The position numbers were made by a program, and so were the translations under genes. Under the pieces are notes generated by a model, which saw only the letters and a list, made by a program, of their open reading frames with translations, made no database searches and had not been told where the DNA came from. Shown piece after piece: positions 1-8,096 of a DNA stretch of 64,000 nucleotides. Within the stretch, counting starts at the first letter, position 1, and each line of letters opens with the position of its first letter. This DNA comes from Rhodoplanes sp963840055 (GTDB taxonomy: Bacteria > Pseudomonadota > Alphaproteobacteria > Rhizobiales > Xanthobacteraceae), in NCBI GenBank assembly GCA_963840055.1, contig CAWIXM010000021.1, positions 124,001-188,000 on the forward strand. The letters run 5' to 3'.

Positions 1-289
1 TCTTCATGTGGGCGTCGGCACGGTTCTGAGAGTGACTGGCGACGGGAAGCATCGTGCAGCGACGACCGGATAATCAGGTCAACGGCATCGGAGAGCCTGC
101 CTCCCTGCGCTTTCTACCGCGTCGGCGCCGGTCGCTGTGTCGCTGGTCGCGTTAGTCCGCTCGCCACGACAAGACGCCGCGCTGCCAAATTTTTATCGCC
201 CGAAGCCGCATCCGGCATGATCCGCGGCGTCGGCCCGGTTTACGCCAGGAAACGGATGCGGCGCCTACTCGGCCAACCAATCGGCTAGG
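1..289. other. No gene recognised
   Basis: High-GC stretch downstream of the tRNA-like gene in its reading direction. I see no coding ORF, RNA or clear repeat that I can support. Confidence 0.4.
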
Positions 290-336
290 TGGGCGGGGCG
301 ACGGGACTTGAACCCGAGATCTCCTTGCCCATACTA

Positions 337-895
337 GACCAGCGATTTTGAAGTTCGAATCATATCATGCGGCCTTATCGAGTTTATAGGTCCAGGTGTG
401 AACGACGGGATCGTGGTTGAAATAATCCACGGCGGCGATGAGGCGATCCTTGAGCTCCTGCTTGGAGGAGACGCGAATGTGCCGCAGGACGGAACGGGCG
501 AGTTTCGAGAAGAAGCGCTCGACGAGATTGAGCCAAGAGCCGTGATTGGGGGTGAAAGTGAATTCGAAGCGGTGCACCGGCTGATCGGCAAGCCAGGCTT
601 TGGTTTCCCTCGAGATATGTGCAGAATGATTGTCGAGGATCAGCTTGATCGCCGTGCGCGCCGGATAGGCGGAATCGAGAAGCTTGAGGAATTCGATGAA
701 TTCCCGGCTGCGATGGCGATCCTTGACCAGCGCATGGACCTTGCCGGTGACGAGGTCGATGCCGGCCAATCGCCCGCCGCCACGCTGCCATGACACCTAC
801 TACCCCGCTCCATCTTGGGCACACGTGACGTATATAGGAGTCGGAAAACTCAGATGAATCCCGCGCTTATGACAACTTTCACGGAATCGATCGTC
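337..895 (-). mobile_element. Shortened IS630-family element with TA target duplication
   Basis: The ends are imperfect inverted repeats: GACCAGCGATT at 337 and, on the other strand, GACGATCGATT reading in from 895. Both are flanked by TA within a CTAG-like target, as IS630/Tc1-type elements prefer. At 559 bp it is about half the usual length and retains only the C-terminal part of the transposase, so it is an internal-deletion derivative. It disrupts the tRNA-like gene. Confidence 0.6.
365..796 (-). pseudogene. IS630-family transposase, C-terminal fragment
   Basis: About 143 residues remain. They carry the DDE-endonuclease signatures LDNHSAH and, further on, PNHGSWLNLVE, where the last E is the third catalytic acidic residue. 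The N-terminal HTH domain and the first catalytic Asp region are missing; IS630 transposases are normally about 340 residues. It cannot be active alone. Confidence 0.85.
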
Positions 896-967
896 TAGTG
901 ACTGGCCACGTCCCCAGCATGTCGAAAGCAAGGGCTCTATCCAACTGAGCTACGCCCCGAAACGGTC

Positions 968-1459
968 TCATTCCTCGTCGGTCATCACGACCCTTAGGTT
1001 TGGCTTGCCCTTGCGCCGTGCGCGCGCGGCGCGCTCGGCTGCCTTGGCCTCGCGCTCTTGCACTTTCTCCAAAGCATACGGCTTGGCGGCTTCGATAAGG
1101 CCGTCAAGGTGGTAGATGTTGGTCCTGCTGCCGCTTCGTGAAATGCGGCGCTCCTCACGGCGGATGAAACCGGCTTTCTCCAAGGCGGCAATCCGCCTCT
1201 GGACGGAGCGCGGTTCGATGCCGATCGCCTTGGCGATCGTGACCTTGGATGGGTGCGGCTTGCCGGAATCCGTCCACCAATAAGAAGCGATGTGTAGGAT
1301 AATGTTGACGTCCAGCGCGCTCAGCCCGAGCGCCTGCTGGCGTTCAAAAATCACGTTCGGCAGAACAGTCCAGCCCGCCTTCATCAGGACAGGCGGCCAT
1401 TTTTTCTCATTGACGCGAAGCCGGCCGGCTTCGCTCGTATGCAATTTCGAATTGGGCAT
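968..1459 (-). CDS. Helix-turn-helix protein (replication/regulator type)
   Basis: A 163-residue protein. Residues about 45-110 form a winged-helix/HTH region (ALGLSALDVNIILHIA, then SKVTIAKAIGIEPRSVQRRI and EKAGFIRREER), the pattern of the HTH_36-like domains found in plasmid replication and phage regulatory proteins. The C-terminal tail is rich in Lys, Arg and Ala and probably helical. It begins 9 bp from the 5' end of the tRNA-like gene and stands alone. It probably binds DNA; its target is unknown. Confidence 0.7.
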   Translation of the reverse strand: MPNSKLHTSEAGRLRVNEKKWPPVLMKAGWTVLPNVIFERQQALGLSALDVNIILHIASYWWTDSGKPHPSKVTIAKAIGIEPRSVQRRIAALEKAGFIRREERRISRSGSRTNIYHLDGLIEAAKPYALEKVQEREAKAAERAARARRKGKPNLRVVMTDEE

Positions 1460-1575
1460 CGTGGCCTCCTGTTTGCGAGAACAGTTGGGGCATTCGAACG
1501 CTTTGCAACCTTCTGAGGGGAGACGGCAGAGTCTGGGGGCGTATAGGTCTTGGCGTCTCTTAATCGGCTTGTATT

Positions 1576-1830
1576 CGCAAAGCCCTGGACGATCGCCTCG
1601 CCGCGGCCGGCGTCAAGCCGGAATGGGGCCGACTATTGATGGATCTCGATCGGCTTCAGGACATTGAGATGGAGCAGGACGGCAAACACTTCATCGTGCG
1701 CACGCCGGTGACCGGAGATGTCGGCCGTGTATTCCAGGCGGTCGGCCTTGCCCTGCCCCCCAACATGCGCGAGGCCGCGGCTGTCGTTCACACGTCTAAT
1801 CGTCCCCGGCCAAAGTCGGCGTGGTGCTAA
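1576..1830 (+). pseudogene. IS1634-type transposase, C-terminal fragment
   Basis: The frame starting at 1576 encodes an 84-residue tail that aligns with the end of the transposase at 14847-16034: both have D/RLAxxGxxxxW, an EQDGK segment, an RTP segment and a final ALPP motif. No start codon or upstream domain survives. It lies next to the 3' end of the group II intron. Confidence 0.7.
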
Positions 1831-1953
1831 CGACAACATTCCTATGCTCAACCCGCTGCGCAAGCACAGTTTCCTAATTGAAAGTGTAGAGTCGAGGAGA
1901 GGCGCGGTAGCTTGGGCCATGCGGCAACGCTCCGTTTCCTTTCCCCGCTCATC

Positions 1954-1986
1954 GAACCGGATGGGCGGTTTTCCCGCGTCCGGCTC
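1954..1986 (-). ncRNA. Group II intron domain V
   Basis: The minus-strand hairpin begins GAGCCGGACGCGGG and ends CCATCCGGTTC with a GAAAA-like tip. It contains the AGC catalytic triad in the lower stem and has the usual 33-34-nt length. It marks the catalytic core and fixes the orientation of the intron. Confidence 0.8.
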
Positions 1987-1998
1987 TCGGACAAGACA

Positions 1999-3327
1999 TC
2001 AGGCCTTCGCCCTCGGGAGGCTACGAGCCAACGATTGCAGCTGAACGAGTCCCAGCGTGTCGTAGAGGTACTCGTACGGGAAGCGTCGTGCCCCCGTGTT
2101 GCTGATCTTGTGCTTGTTACACAGCCACCGGCGTAGCCGAAGCGGGCTGTAGCGATCAATCGCGCGATACGCCTGGTACACCGGTCCGAGGCTGTAATAG
2201 TTCGCCCAGCCGACCAAGACGCGATTGAGCCCCGTCACCATCTCCTCGGCACTGAGCCACAGGACATTCCGTGCGGTCGCGTGTCGGATTTTGCCGATCA
2301 CGCGCTTCACGCTCGCCTTCGCCGGTTGCGGGCATAGATAGGCACGCCCCGTCTTCGGCGAGTAGTACCGTCCGAAGTCGTATCCCAGGAACGCAAACCG
2401 TTCCTGCGGAAGTCGCCGGATGTGGGTCTTGGCCTCGTTGACCGTGAGCTTAAGCTGCATCATGAGCCGCCGCATTTGCGACATCGCCTCCTCGGCGTTG
2501 CCTCGGCAGCAGATCACGAGATCATCAGCATAGACCACGATCTTCGCGCCAAGCCTCGTCTCCAGACCTCGCCTCTTCCATCCCAACACAAATCGCCGCA
2601 TGTACAAATTGGCGAGCAGTGGGGAGATCGGAGCGCCCTGAGGAACCCCGCGGCCCGTGTCCCTGGCGGTTGTCGTTCGTGTCTTCCCTCCTCTGCCGTC
2701 GTCTTCTTCAACCGGCGCCTCCAGCCACATCTTGATCAGATGCAGCAGGTGCCGGTCAGAGACCCGGCGCGCCACCGATTTCAGAAGTTCGGCGTGCGGG
2801 ATCGACCCGAAGTAGTCCGCGAGGTCCGCGTCAATGATCCGCGTGTGCCCCTCATTGATCAGGCGGTTGACAGTGCCAACCGCCGTGTGAGCGCTCAGGT
2901 TCGGTCGGTAGCCGTGCAGCTCCGCCGGCATGTCGACCTCGAAGATGGGTTCCAGCACCACTGTCGCGGCCGTCATCACCACGCGGTCCGCTATCCGAGG
3001 AATCCCGAGCGGACGAAGCTTCTTGCCGTCCGCCTTCGGAATCCACACCCGTCGGACTGCCTCGGCTCGATACGTCTTCCTGTGCAGTTTGTCCGCCAGT
3101 TCACCAAGCCAGCGGTCTTCCCCATACGCTTCGATGTCCGCAAAGTCCTGCCTGTCCACACCCGGTGCGCCCTTGTTGGCCTTGCACCGATCGTAGGCGT
3201 ACCTCAGCACGTCCTTGCGATACAGCTTGTCGTACAGAAGGTAGAACCGATAGCCCGGCGCACCCTTCGCTTTCGCCTGTAACGCCATCTGTAGCTTCCG
3301 AACGCTTTCCGGAGGTTCCAGGACCAT
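1999..3327 (-). CDS. Group II intron reverse transcriptase/maturase
   Basis: A 442-residue protein. Residues 50-270 hold the RT domain: GAPGVDRQDF, the RPLGIPRIADR segment, GYRPNLSAHTAV, IDADLADYF (motif A) and YADD at about 266-269 (catalytic). After about residue 330 follows the maturase (X) region (GLNRVLVGWANYY). No HNH endonuclease domain is present. It helps splice the host intron and copies it into DNA at new sites. The ORF lies wholly inside the intron RNA, in domain IV position. It looks intact, so the intron may be active. Confidence 0.92.
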   Translation of the reverse strand: MVLEPPESVRKLQMALQAKAKGAPGYRFYLLYDKLYRKDVLRYAYDRCKANKGAPGVDRQDFADIEAYGEDRWLGELADKLHRKTYRAEAVRRVWIPKADGKKLRPLGIPRIADRVVMTAATVVLEPIFEVDMPAELHGYRPNLSAHTAVGTVNRLINEGHTRIIDADLADYFGSIPHAELLKSVARRVSDRHLLHLIKMWLEAPVEEDDGRGGKTRTTTARDTGRGVPQGAPISPLLANLYMRRFVLGWKRRGLETRLGAKIVVYADDLVICCRGNAEEAMSQMRRLMMQLKLTVNEAKTHIRRLPQERFAFLGYDFGRYYSPKTGRAYLCPQPAKASVKRVIGKIRHATARNVLWLSAEEMVTGLNRVLVGWANYYSLGPVYQAYRAIDRYSPLRLRRWLCNKHKISNTGARRFPYEYLYDTLGLVQLQSLARSLPRAKA

Positions 3328-3836
3328 GGCCCAATCTCCTTGTCCTTTGCCACTTCCTGCGTTGTCTTGAACCAGGGCCCCTTCCCTCCACCGGCATTAC
3401 CCGGTTTCATCGGTACAGTACGGACCCCTCCGCCACCCCGAGCAGCCCGGCCTGTCCCTCGCGGGCGTCCGGTTGGCTGGTCACGCCCCAGCCACCAATC
3501 GGGGTTTCCCGTGTTGCGTCGATCTCCCTGCGCATGCGTGCCGCCGCCAATACCCCGGTGGACCCGCTGGGTGCTCTTCTCGCTCTCTTCCCCAGCGATG
3601 ACAGCCTTCCCCGCTTCAACGTCCGGGTCGGCTTCCACATCACCCTTTTCGGAGCCTGCTCGACGTTCACTACACGTTGCAGCCCGCATGCTCGCCGAGT
3701 CACCAAAGTGACCCTCTACACCAGAGGCTTCAGCCGTTTCGTTACCTCCACGACTGCTCCGATTGCTACCGGCCGGAGCGAAAGTTGCCGGGTGGGTCTG
3801 TCTCCCACTGGGAAATCGCGCCTTTGCACGGCGCAC

Positions 3837-3979
3837 GTCGAAGAAAGGTCTGCTGCCGACCATTGGAATAGCGCAGCATTTAGGACGCGCCGAACCGCGC
3901 AGGGAAGCCCATCGAACGCCTCGAATTCATCCAAAGGGCCCCGATAGCGATCGCCTGGAAGCAGGTCGTTCGGGCTCAT
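3837..3979 (-). pseudogene. Small DUF6525-like gene cut by the group II intron
   Basis: About 47 codons are open from ATG at 3979 up to the intron boundary. The stretch EFEAFDGLPCAVRRVLNAAL followed by FQW resembles the start of the small DUF6525-type proteins of alphaproteobacteria. The coding character stops exactly where the intron begins, so splicing could restore a longer product. I could not identify the 3' exon with confidence. Confidence 0.45.
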
Positions 3980-4120
3980 TTCTTGCGGTCGGGGTCAGTT
4001 GTCTGGAGCACAATCCGGTCCACCCAGCCATCTGGCCTAGGCCACTCGGTGTACTTCCAGTCTATCCGCTGGTTGTGTTTTCTCACGCTATTGAGAGCCT
4101 GCCCGTTCTGGGGGGGGGAC

Positions 4121-4225
4121 ATGTTCCTACAGTTTGAAAAATCGATAGCAGTTGTTACCGCTTACGTGGTCCTCGCATCGGCGTTTATAGTGGGCGCAGA
4201 ATTGCTAGTGGTGATCCTGCTCTGA
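4121..4225 (+). CDS. Possible 34-aa membrane peptide
   Basis: ATG at 4121 follows a run of G that could serve as a ribosome-binding site. The 34-residue product is one hydrophobic segment (VVTAYVVLASAFIVGAELLV) after a short polar start. The last two-thirds lie in the duplicated segment and recur at 56031, where the start is lost. Too short to assign; it may not be a gene. Confidence 0.3.
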   Translation: MFLQFEKSIAVVTAYVVLASAFIVGAELLVVILL

Positions 4226-5117
4226 GCGGCTCGCCGTCATGGCCTTCGCGCCCGGCCCTGCCATAACCCTTATGGCGCCGCGGGGGTGAGCCTTCTTCGG
4301 CAAACCGGGGCCTGCCCCGCTAAAGCCTTCGCCTTATGCCCGCCCATGTGGAAACGTGAGTGCGATCGCATCGCGAGCCATCGTCTATGAGCGCGATCAC
4401 ATAAAGCTGCTGCGCCAGGCTAATAGCCTCACGCGTGTTCCTGGGCCTCACCGAAGGCATTGGTAGGCTTGGGGATAGCCGGCGCCGCGACTGGGGGTGA
4501 AGCGACGAACCAGCCACCAAAGGATAACAAGCCGTGTCTCCTCGAATTTTGCTTTTTGACGAGCAGGGCGTTTACCGCACCGGATTGCACAGTCTCATCA
4601 GTTCAAACATGCCGCGCGCCGAAGTGGTCGAAGCGAAGAGTCTGAACGAAGCTTTGTCGCAAATTCGGAATGACCCGTTCAATCTGGTCATCCTAGGGGT
4701 GAACCTGCCCAGCCTGCTGCTCGGTTTCCTAAAAGCCGCACGCGAAGCGTCACCGTCGACCCAGTTCGCAATTATATCGGCCTTGGACACGCGCGCGGCC
4801 ATTCTCGCCACCTTAGCCGCGGGTTTGCACGGCTTCATTTCGAAGCACCAGTCCGACGCCGACATTCTCGACGCCATCACCTACCTCCTGTCCGGGCGGA
4901 CTTATGTGCCTCGCTCGCTCGTGGAAGCAGGTGATGACGAGGCTTCCGTCAGCCAAGGCTACAGGAGGGCCGCGCCTTTGCTTTCGACTGAGGCCGACCT
5001 CTCAAAGCTGACGAAGCGCCAGCGTGAAGTGCTGCAACTTCTCGCACGTGGCATGTCCAACAAGGAGATTGCCCGTGCGCTGAAAATTGCCGAGGCGACG
5101 ACGAAAATTCATATGGC
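4160..5117. repeat. Segmental duplication, copy 1 (pairs with 56031-56987)
   Basis: About 957 bp, nearly identical and in the same orientation as 56031-56987. It covers the promoter region and most of the response-regulator gene. The left break is at GCTTACGTGG in both copies; the right break falls inside the HTH region after CATATGGC. Confidence 0.9.
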
Positions 5118-5127
5118 TGTTAATTAA
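4534..5127 (+). pseudogene. Response regulator (NarL/LuxR type), truncated copy
   Basis: Same protein as the intact gene at 56410-57129 up to the middle of the LuxR-type HTH (TKRQREVLQLLARGMSNKEI then AEATTKIHMA), where the sequence jumps to an unrelated end. The last part of the recognition region is lost, so DNA binding is doubtful. Start is GTG at 4534. As in the intact copy, the usual phospho-acceptor Asp position reads VILGVNLP, with Gly. Confidence 0.85.
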
Positions 5128-5222
5128 CCTGCCCAGCCTGCTGCTCGGTTTCCTAAAAGCCGCACGCGAAGCGTCACCGTCGACCCAGTTCGCAATTATA
5201 TCGGCCTTGGACACGCGCGCGG
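5126..5222. repeat. 97-bp internal duplication of the response-regulator gene
   Basis: Repeats 4702-4798 in the same orientation (AACCTGCCCAGCCTGC to GCGCGCGG). It lies between the broken end of the regulator and the IS701 remnant, so the IS remnant is flanked on its left by two pieces of the same gene. Confidence 0.9.
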
Positions 5223-5968
5223 GACACCGTTTATGGCACGGGCGACATCGAGACCATGCTTCGCAAGGCGGGCAAGGGCTATGTGCTGGGCGTTGCCGCC
5301 AACCACGCGTTCAACTCCTGGGGCAAGAAGCAGTTTGTTCGCGGGACTGCCGCAAAGATCGCCCAGAGTCTCCCCAAGAGCGCCTGGCGACGCCTGTCGT
5401 CGGGCGAAGGAACCAAAGGCCCGCGTCTGCACGACTGGGCTTATCTCGAACTGGCCGATCTCAGTGCCGGCGAATACAACAGCATACTCAAGGGAAAATG
5501 GACGCGCGGTATGCTGGTCCGCCGCAACATTGGCGATGGCGATCTCGCCTTCTTCTCCACATGGTGTCCTCAGGGCACGTCCATGAAGAAGTTGGTATCG
5601 GTGGAAGGCCATCGCTGGGCCATCGAGGACAGCTTCGAGGCCGCCAAGAACGAGCTGGGCCTCGACCACAACGAGACCCGCTCCTGGCACGGCTGGCACC
5701 GGCACGTCTCGCTCGTCATGCTTGCCTTCGCCATGATGGCCGCCATCCGCCACAAGGCCAATGCCGTGCCGCTTAAAAAAATGCTGCCACCTCTTCCGAA
5801 GAAACGTCGATCCTGATCCGCTGGTCGATCCAGGAAATCCGCCGTATCGCCATCAAGCTCACCCAGCGGCAAATCCAGCCCGCTCACATCATCGCGTGGT
5901 CACTGTGGCGGCGCGCCCATCAAGCCGAAGCACGCGCCGCACATCTTAAAAGAAAAACGCAACTGTAA
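5223..5968 (+). pseudogene. IS701-family transposase remnant, frameshifted
   Basis: The C-terminal half of an IS4-superfamily DDE transposase: VLGVAANHAFNSW, then VEGHRWAIEDSFEAAKNELG, where the E belongs to the catalytic triad region, then HNETRSWHGWHRHVSLVMLA. A frameshift lies in the run of A at about 5776-5782; the other frame continues to a natural end (IIAWSLWRRAHQAEARAAHL) at 5968. The N-terminus is missing at the junction with duplicated regulator DNA. Confidence 0.88.
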
Positions 5969-5974
5969 TGCTAG

Positions 5975-6244
5975 GCGACCTGGAGAGCGTGGCTCGAATC
6001 CATCGCTTCGGTTCCGGCCTCGCACATCCAAGCGTCACGAGCAAACCACTCGTGCGAGCTGCTGCACGATGCGCAGTACGAGGTACTGAAAAAGACTGGC
6101 ATGGACCTGAACTTCGTGCGGTCCATGAATATGCCCGTCGAAACAGATTTGCCCGTGTTCGGGCAACGGATCATGAGCTCGCCCATCACCCTCTCCGCAT
6201 TTCTGAGGCCGGTAAAGTATACGGACGAGATGATAGCCGTGTGA
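5975..6244 (+). pseudogene. Unrecognised gene remnant (C-terminus)
   Basis: An 89-codon frame open from just after the IS701 end, with no start codon and protein-like composition. The end reads SMNMPVETDLPVFG, RIMSSPITLSAF and LRPVKYTDEMIAV before the stop. I do not recognise the family. The lack of a start suggests the tail of a gene truncated by the IS701 insertion. Confidence 0.4.
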
Positions 6245-6341
6245 AGCTGCTCTTCTCGCGGTGCGTGGCTGCGCTGCGCACCGCACAAAGTTGTATTGCA
6301 CTGCACCATAGTCTGGGTCATTGTGATCAGGCGAGGTGTGC

Positions 6342-6569
6342 ATGGCGACGTACCGCCTCAATGACAACGACACCCGAAATCTCGCGCGCTGTGCGACCTG
6401 CGCCGTGATGGCGGAAGCTGATTGCCGCAGCGGGGCCGATGCCAACACCGTCTGCACGACGTGCGGTTTACCCGTGGCAGATTGGCCGTCCGAGCGCAGC
6501 AGCTATTTCGAGGTGATCATGAGACTTGGCCGCCCGGGGCCTGCAACGTGGCCCCGCCGGGACGCGTAG
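6342..6569 (+). CDS. Small zinc-ribbon protein, family member A
   Basis: A 75-residue protein with two Cys pairs: CATC near the start and CTTCG about 25 residues later, likely one zinc ribbon. The tail SSYFEVIMRLGRP is nearly the same as in two other genes here (6933-7199 and 50682-50963): Asp-Tyr-Phe or Ser-Tyr-Phe, then VIMR, then GRP and a basic end. The upstream DNA (GCACAAAGT, ATTGCACTGCAC, GGTCATT) is shared with member C. Function unknown; perhaps a small regulatory or nucleic-acid-binding protein. Confidence 0.6.
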   Translation: MATYRLNDNDTRNLARCATCAVMAEADCRSGADANTVCTTCGLPVADWPSERSSYFEVIMRLGRPGPATWPRRDA

Positions 6570-6574
6570 GCTCG

Positions 6575-6823
6575 TCAACTTACGAGCGACACTTCGATGT
6601 GCTCTGGAACCCAAGAGGCGGTTGCTTCGATCGCGCGAACGCATGTCCCGTGCAACCGATCGATCAGAACGTGCGTCCAGCACTCGCCATTGATTTCGGA
6701 GACCGCAAGCCGGGTCGATGGCATCCACAGCAGCGGAATCGCTAGATCAGCAGGCCAGATCCGCCACGCCGAGCCGTCCTCAAGTTCGACAATGTAGCTC
6801 TTCTCATGTTTCTTGATGCGCAT
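6575..6823 (-). CDS. Conserved hypothetical protein, 82 aa
   Basis: Begins MRIKKHEKSYIVELEDGSAW and continues RIWPADLAIPLLWMPSTRLA. It has regular alternation of hydrophobic and polar residues and is likely a small beta-rich domain. Convergent with zinc-ribbon gene A, 5 bp apart. No motif that I can name; codon use and composition look like a real gene. Confidence 0.55.
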   Translation of the reverse strand: MRIKKHEKSYIVELEDGSAWRIWPADLAIPLLWMPSTRLAVSEINGECWTHVLIDRLHGTCVRAIEATASWVPEHIEVSLVS

Positions 6824-6932
6824 ACACTCACCCGCTTTCGGTCGTAAGCAAGGTCACATAGGGGGCAATGTAGGCAAGATCGGGGCTCCCTTCGCGCGTC
6901 TCTGCGTCAACCCTTTTGTTCTATTAATTGGC

Positions 6933-7199
6933 ATGGGCGATATCGTGCCATTTGGCGCGTTTCCCCAAAGTGATTGGGGCGACGGGGAAGACGACCGACG
7001 GTTTGCGCGGTGCGCCGGGTGCCGTGCGATCATATTCGCAGAGCCTGCGGGTAGCTGCCGCAACAACGCAAACATCGCGTGCGAACTGTGCGGCTTGACG
7101 ACGCCCGACCTGCCCGTCGTGGATGGCGACTATTTCAATGTGGTTATGAGAGTTGGCCGTCCCCTCGGGCGTGTTGCGCGGTTCCGCCGCGCGAGATAA
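6933..7199 (+). CDS. Small zinc-ribbon protein, family member B
   Basis: An 88-residue protein with an acidic start (SDWGDGEDDRRFARCAGC), then CELCG about 26 residues after the first Cys pair, and the family tail GDYFNVVMRVGRP ending in a basic RFRRAR. Same architecture as members A and C, so likely a zinc-binding domain. Start ATG at 6933; a longer in-frame start exists but gives an unrelated leader. It does not share the upstream DNA element of members A and C. Confidence 0.6.
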   Translation: MGDIVPFGAFPQSDWGDGEDDRRFARCAGCRAIIFAEPAGSCRNNANIACELCGLTTPDLPVVDGDYFNVVMRVGRPLGRVARFRRAR

Positions 7200-7248
7200 C
7201 GATCCCGCCGTATCGCTGTAACTACTCACATCGCCATCCGCCATCCTC

Positions 7249-7572
7249 GTGCCGCCTTCGATAGCGATAGTGCCGCTTGGGGAGGGGATCCCAATACGAC
7301 AGCCGCCGCTTGATCCAGACGCCGCCGATGAGGCACCCGTTGCGGATATGCTCACGCCGTACGACCACGAACATCTAGTGCCCTACCTCCGGCTTCTCGA
7401 CGCGGAAGCGATGGAACTCGATTGGAAGGAGGCGGCTCGCACCATTCTCCACATCGACCCTGATCGCGAGCCTGCGCGAGCGCGGTTTTCATGGGAGAGC
7501 CATATGCGGCGAGCCTATTGGATGACTGAAGAGGGATATCGGCACCTTCTCCGCCTCTCGCAGCTGCACTGA
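7249..7572 (+). CDS. DUF2285-like protein (ICE-regulator type)
   Basis: 107 residues. The C-terminal two-thirds (PYDHEHLVPYLRLLDAEA, DWKEAARTILHIDPDREPAR, WMTEEGYRHLLR) resemble the DUF2285 domain. In Mesorhizobium symbiosis-island ICEs that domain occurs in the regulators FseA and QseM. The first 30 residues are Pro-rich and may precede the true start. No partner gene (DUF6499 or the QseC type) is next to it. The similarity is from memory of the motif; the role here is inference. Confidence 0.5.
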   Translation: MPPSIAIVPLGEGIPIRQPPLDPDAADEAPVADMLTPYDHEHLVPYLRLLDAEAMELDWKEAARTILHIDPDREPARARFSWESHMRRAYWMTEEGYRHLLRLSQLH

Positions 7573-7851
7573 CGTTTCATTAGATCCGGCCCATTATTCC
7601 GCCGTCACGCGAAAGCGCCTCTGTCCAGCTGGCCGGAACCCCTGATCAGGCCCGAAGGGCGGGATGGAGGAGTTAATGGGTATGCCGCGGTGGGGGGTCG
7701 AGAAGACGGCTCGGGTAGTTTAGTCGTGCTGCGCAAGGTTTGGTGCAAAAGCCTCGCATTTGCATTTCGATCGCGTTACGTATTGGCCGAGAAAAGAAAG
7801 AACGACCTGGAGCTTGAAATCTCGCCGAGGCTTCCTATCTACTACCCCCTT
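7573..7851. other. No gene recognised
   Basis: 280 bp between the DUF2285-like gene and the tRNA-Leu-like sequence. No convincing coding frame, terminator or repeat seen. Confidence 0.4.
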
Positions 7852-7960
7852 GCGGGCGTGGCGAAATAGGTAGACGCGCCGCTTGTGGATAGGATTTCTT
7901 CGCGGAGTTTTGTCCAAGCGGTGGAGAGAGGCCATGTGGGTTCGAGTCCCACCGCCCGCA
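7852..7960 (+). tRNA. tRNA-Leu-like gene with enlarged anticodon loop (probable pseudogene)
   Basis: Acceptor strands GCGGGCG and CGCCCGC pair fully, with A as discriminator. The D arm GCG/CGC with AGGTAGA loop, a long variable arm (TGG/CCA) and a perfect T arm (GTGGG, TTCGAGT, CCCAC) fit a class II tRNA such as Leu. The anticodon stem CCGCT/AGCGG also pairs, but its loop is about 33 nt instead of 7. CCA is not encoded. The T arm begins the 155-bp repeat that recurs at 48799. Confidence 0.55.
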
Positions 7961-8096
7961 TCCGGAGGATTTGCTGAGGGAGTTTTGTCGAAAGCGGTGG
8001 GCAGGACAAACGCGTGAAAGTGGCGCTATAGGCGATACATAAAGCCATGCGCGTTCGAGTCTCACCGCTCATATGCTGATCGGTAATTAACAAGCT
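7942..8096. repeat. att-like direct repeat, left copy
   Basis: Starts in the T loop of the tRNA-Leu-like gene (TCGAGTCCCACCGCCCGCAT) and runs to TTAACAAGCT. It recurs in the same orientation at 48799-48944 and 50267-50276, where an IS4 element has been inserted. Within it, GAGTTTTGTC, AAGCGGTGG and GTTCGAGT recur in degraded form, as if the tRNA 3' part had been duplicated in tandem. tRNA 3' ends are common integration sites. Confidence 0.75.

Larger units (their letters stand above)
290..959 (-). tRNA. tRNA-like gene interrupted by an IS630 remnant
   Basis: Read on the minus strand, positions 959 down to 898 give a tRNA 5' half: acceptor CGGGGCG, TA, D arm GCTC/GAGC with an AGTTGG loop, then anticodon-stem strand CTTGC. 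Positions 335 down to 290 give the 3' half: GCAAG, T loop TTCAAGT on a CGGG/CCCG stem, acceptor CGCCCCG, discriminator C and an encoded CCA. The acceptor and anticodon stems pair perfectly. Between the halves sits a 559-bp IS630-type element. Even with that removed, about 38 nt remain where a 7-nt anticodon loop should be. If the first seven are the original loop (TTTCGAC), the anticodon would be TCG (Arg). The gene is probably dead, but its arms are well preserved. Confidence 0.65.
1895..3836 (-). mobile_element. Group II intron (RNA plus maturase gene)
   Basis: The minus strand reads GTGCGCCGTGC at 3836, matching the conserved GUGYG 5' end of group II introns. A recognisable domain V lies at 1986-1954, followed by a stem that could be domain VI, and a reverse transcriptase ORF lies between. 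The 3' end is approximate (about 1890-1900). The 5' flank is a small ORF that stops matching exactly at 3837, so the intron interrupts it. Length is about 1.9 kb, usual for bacterial introns whose protein lacks an endonuclease domain. Confidence 0.75.

Noticed and set aside
290..959. Group I intron in the tRNA
   Set aside because: No group I core could be recognised; the insert has IS630-type ends with TA flanks and a transposase fragment.
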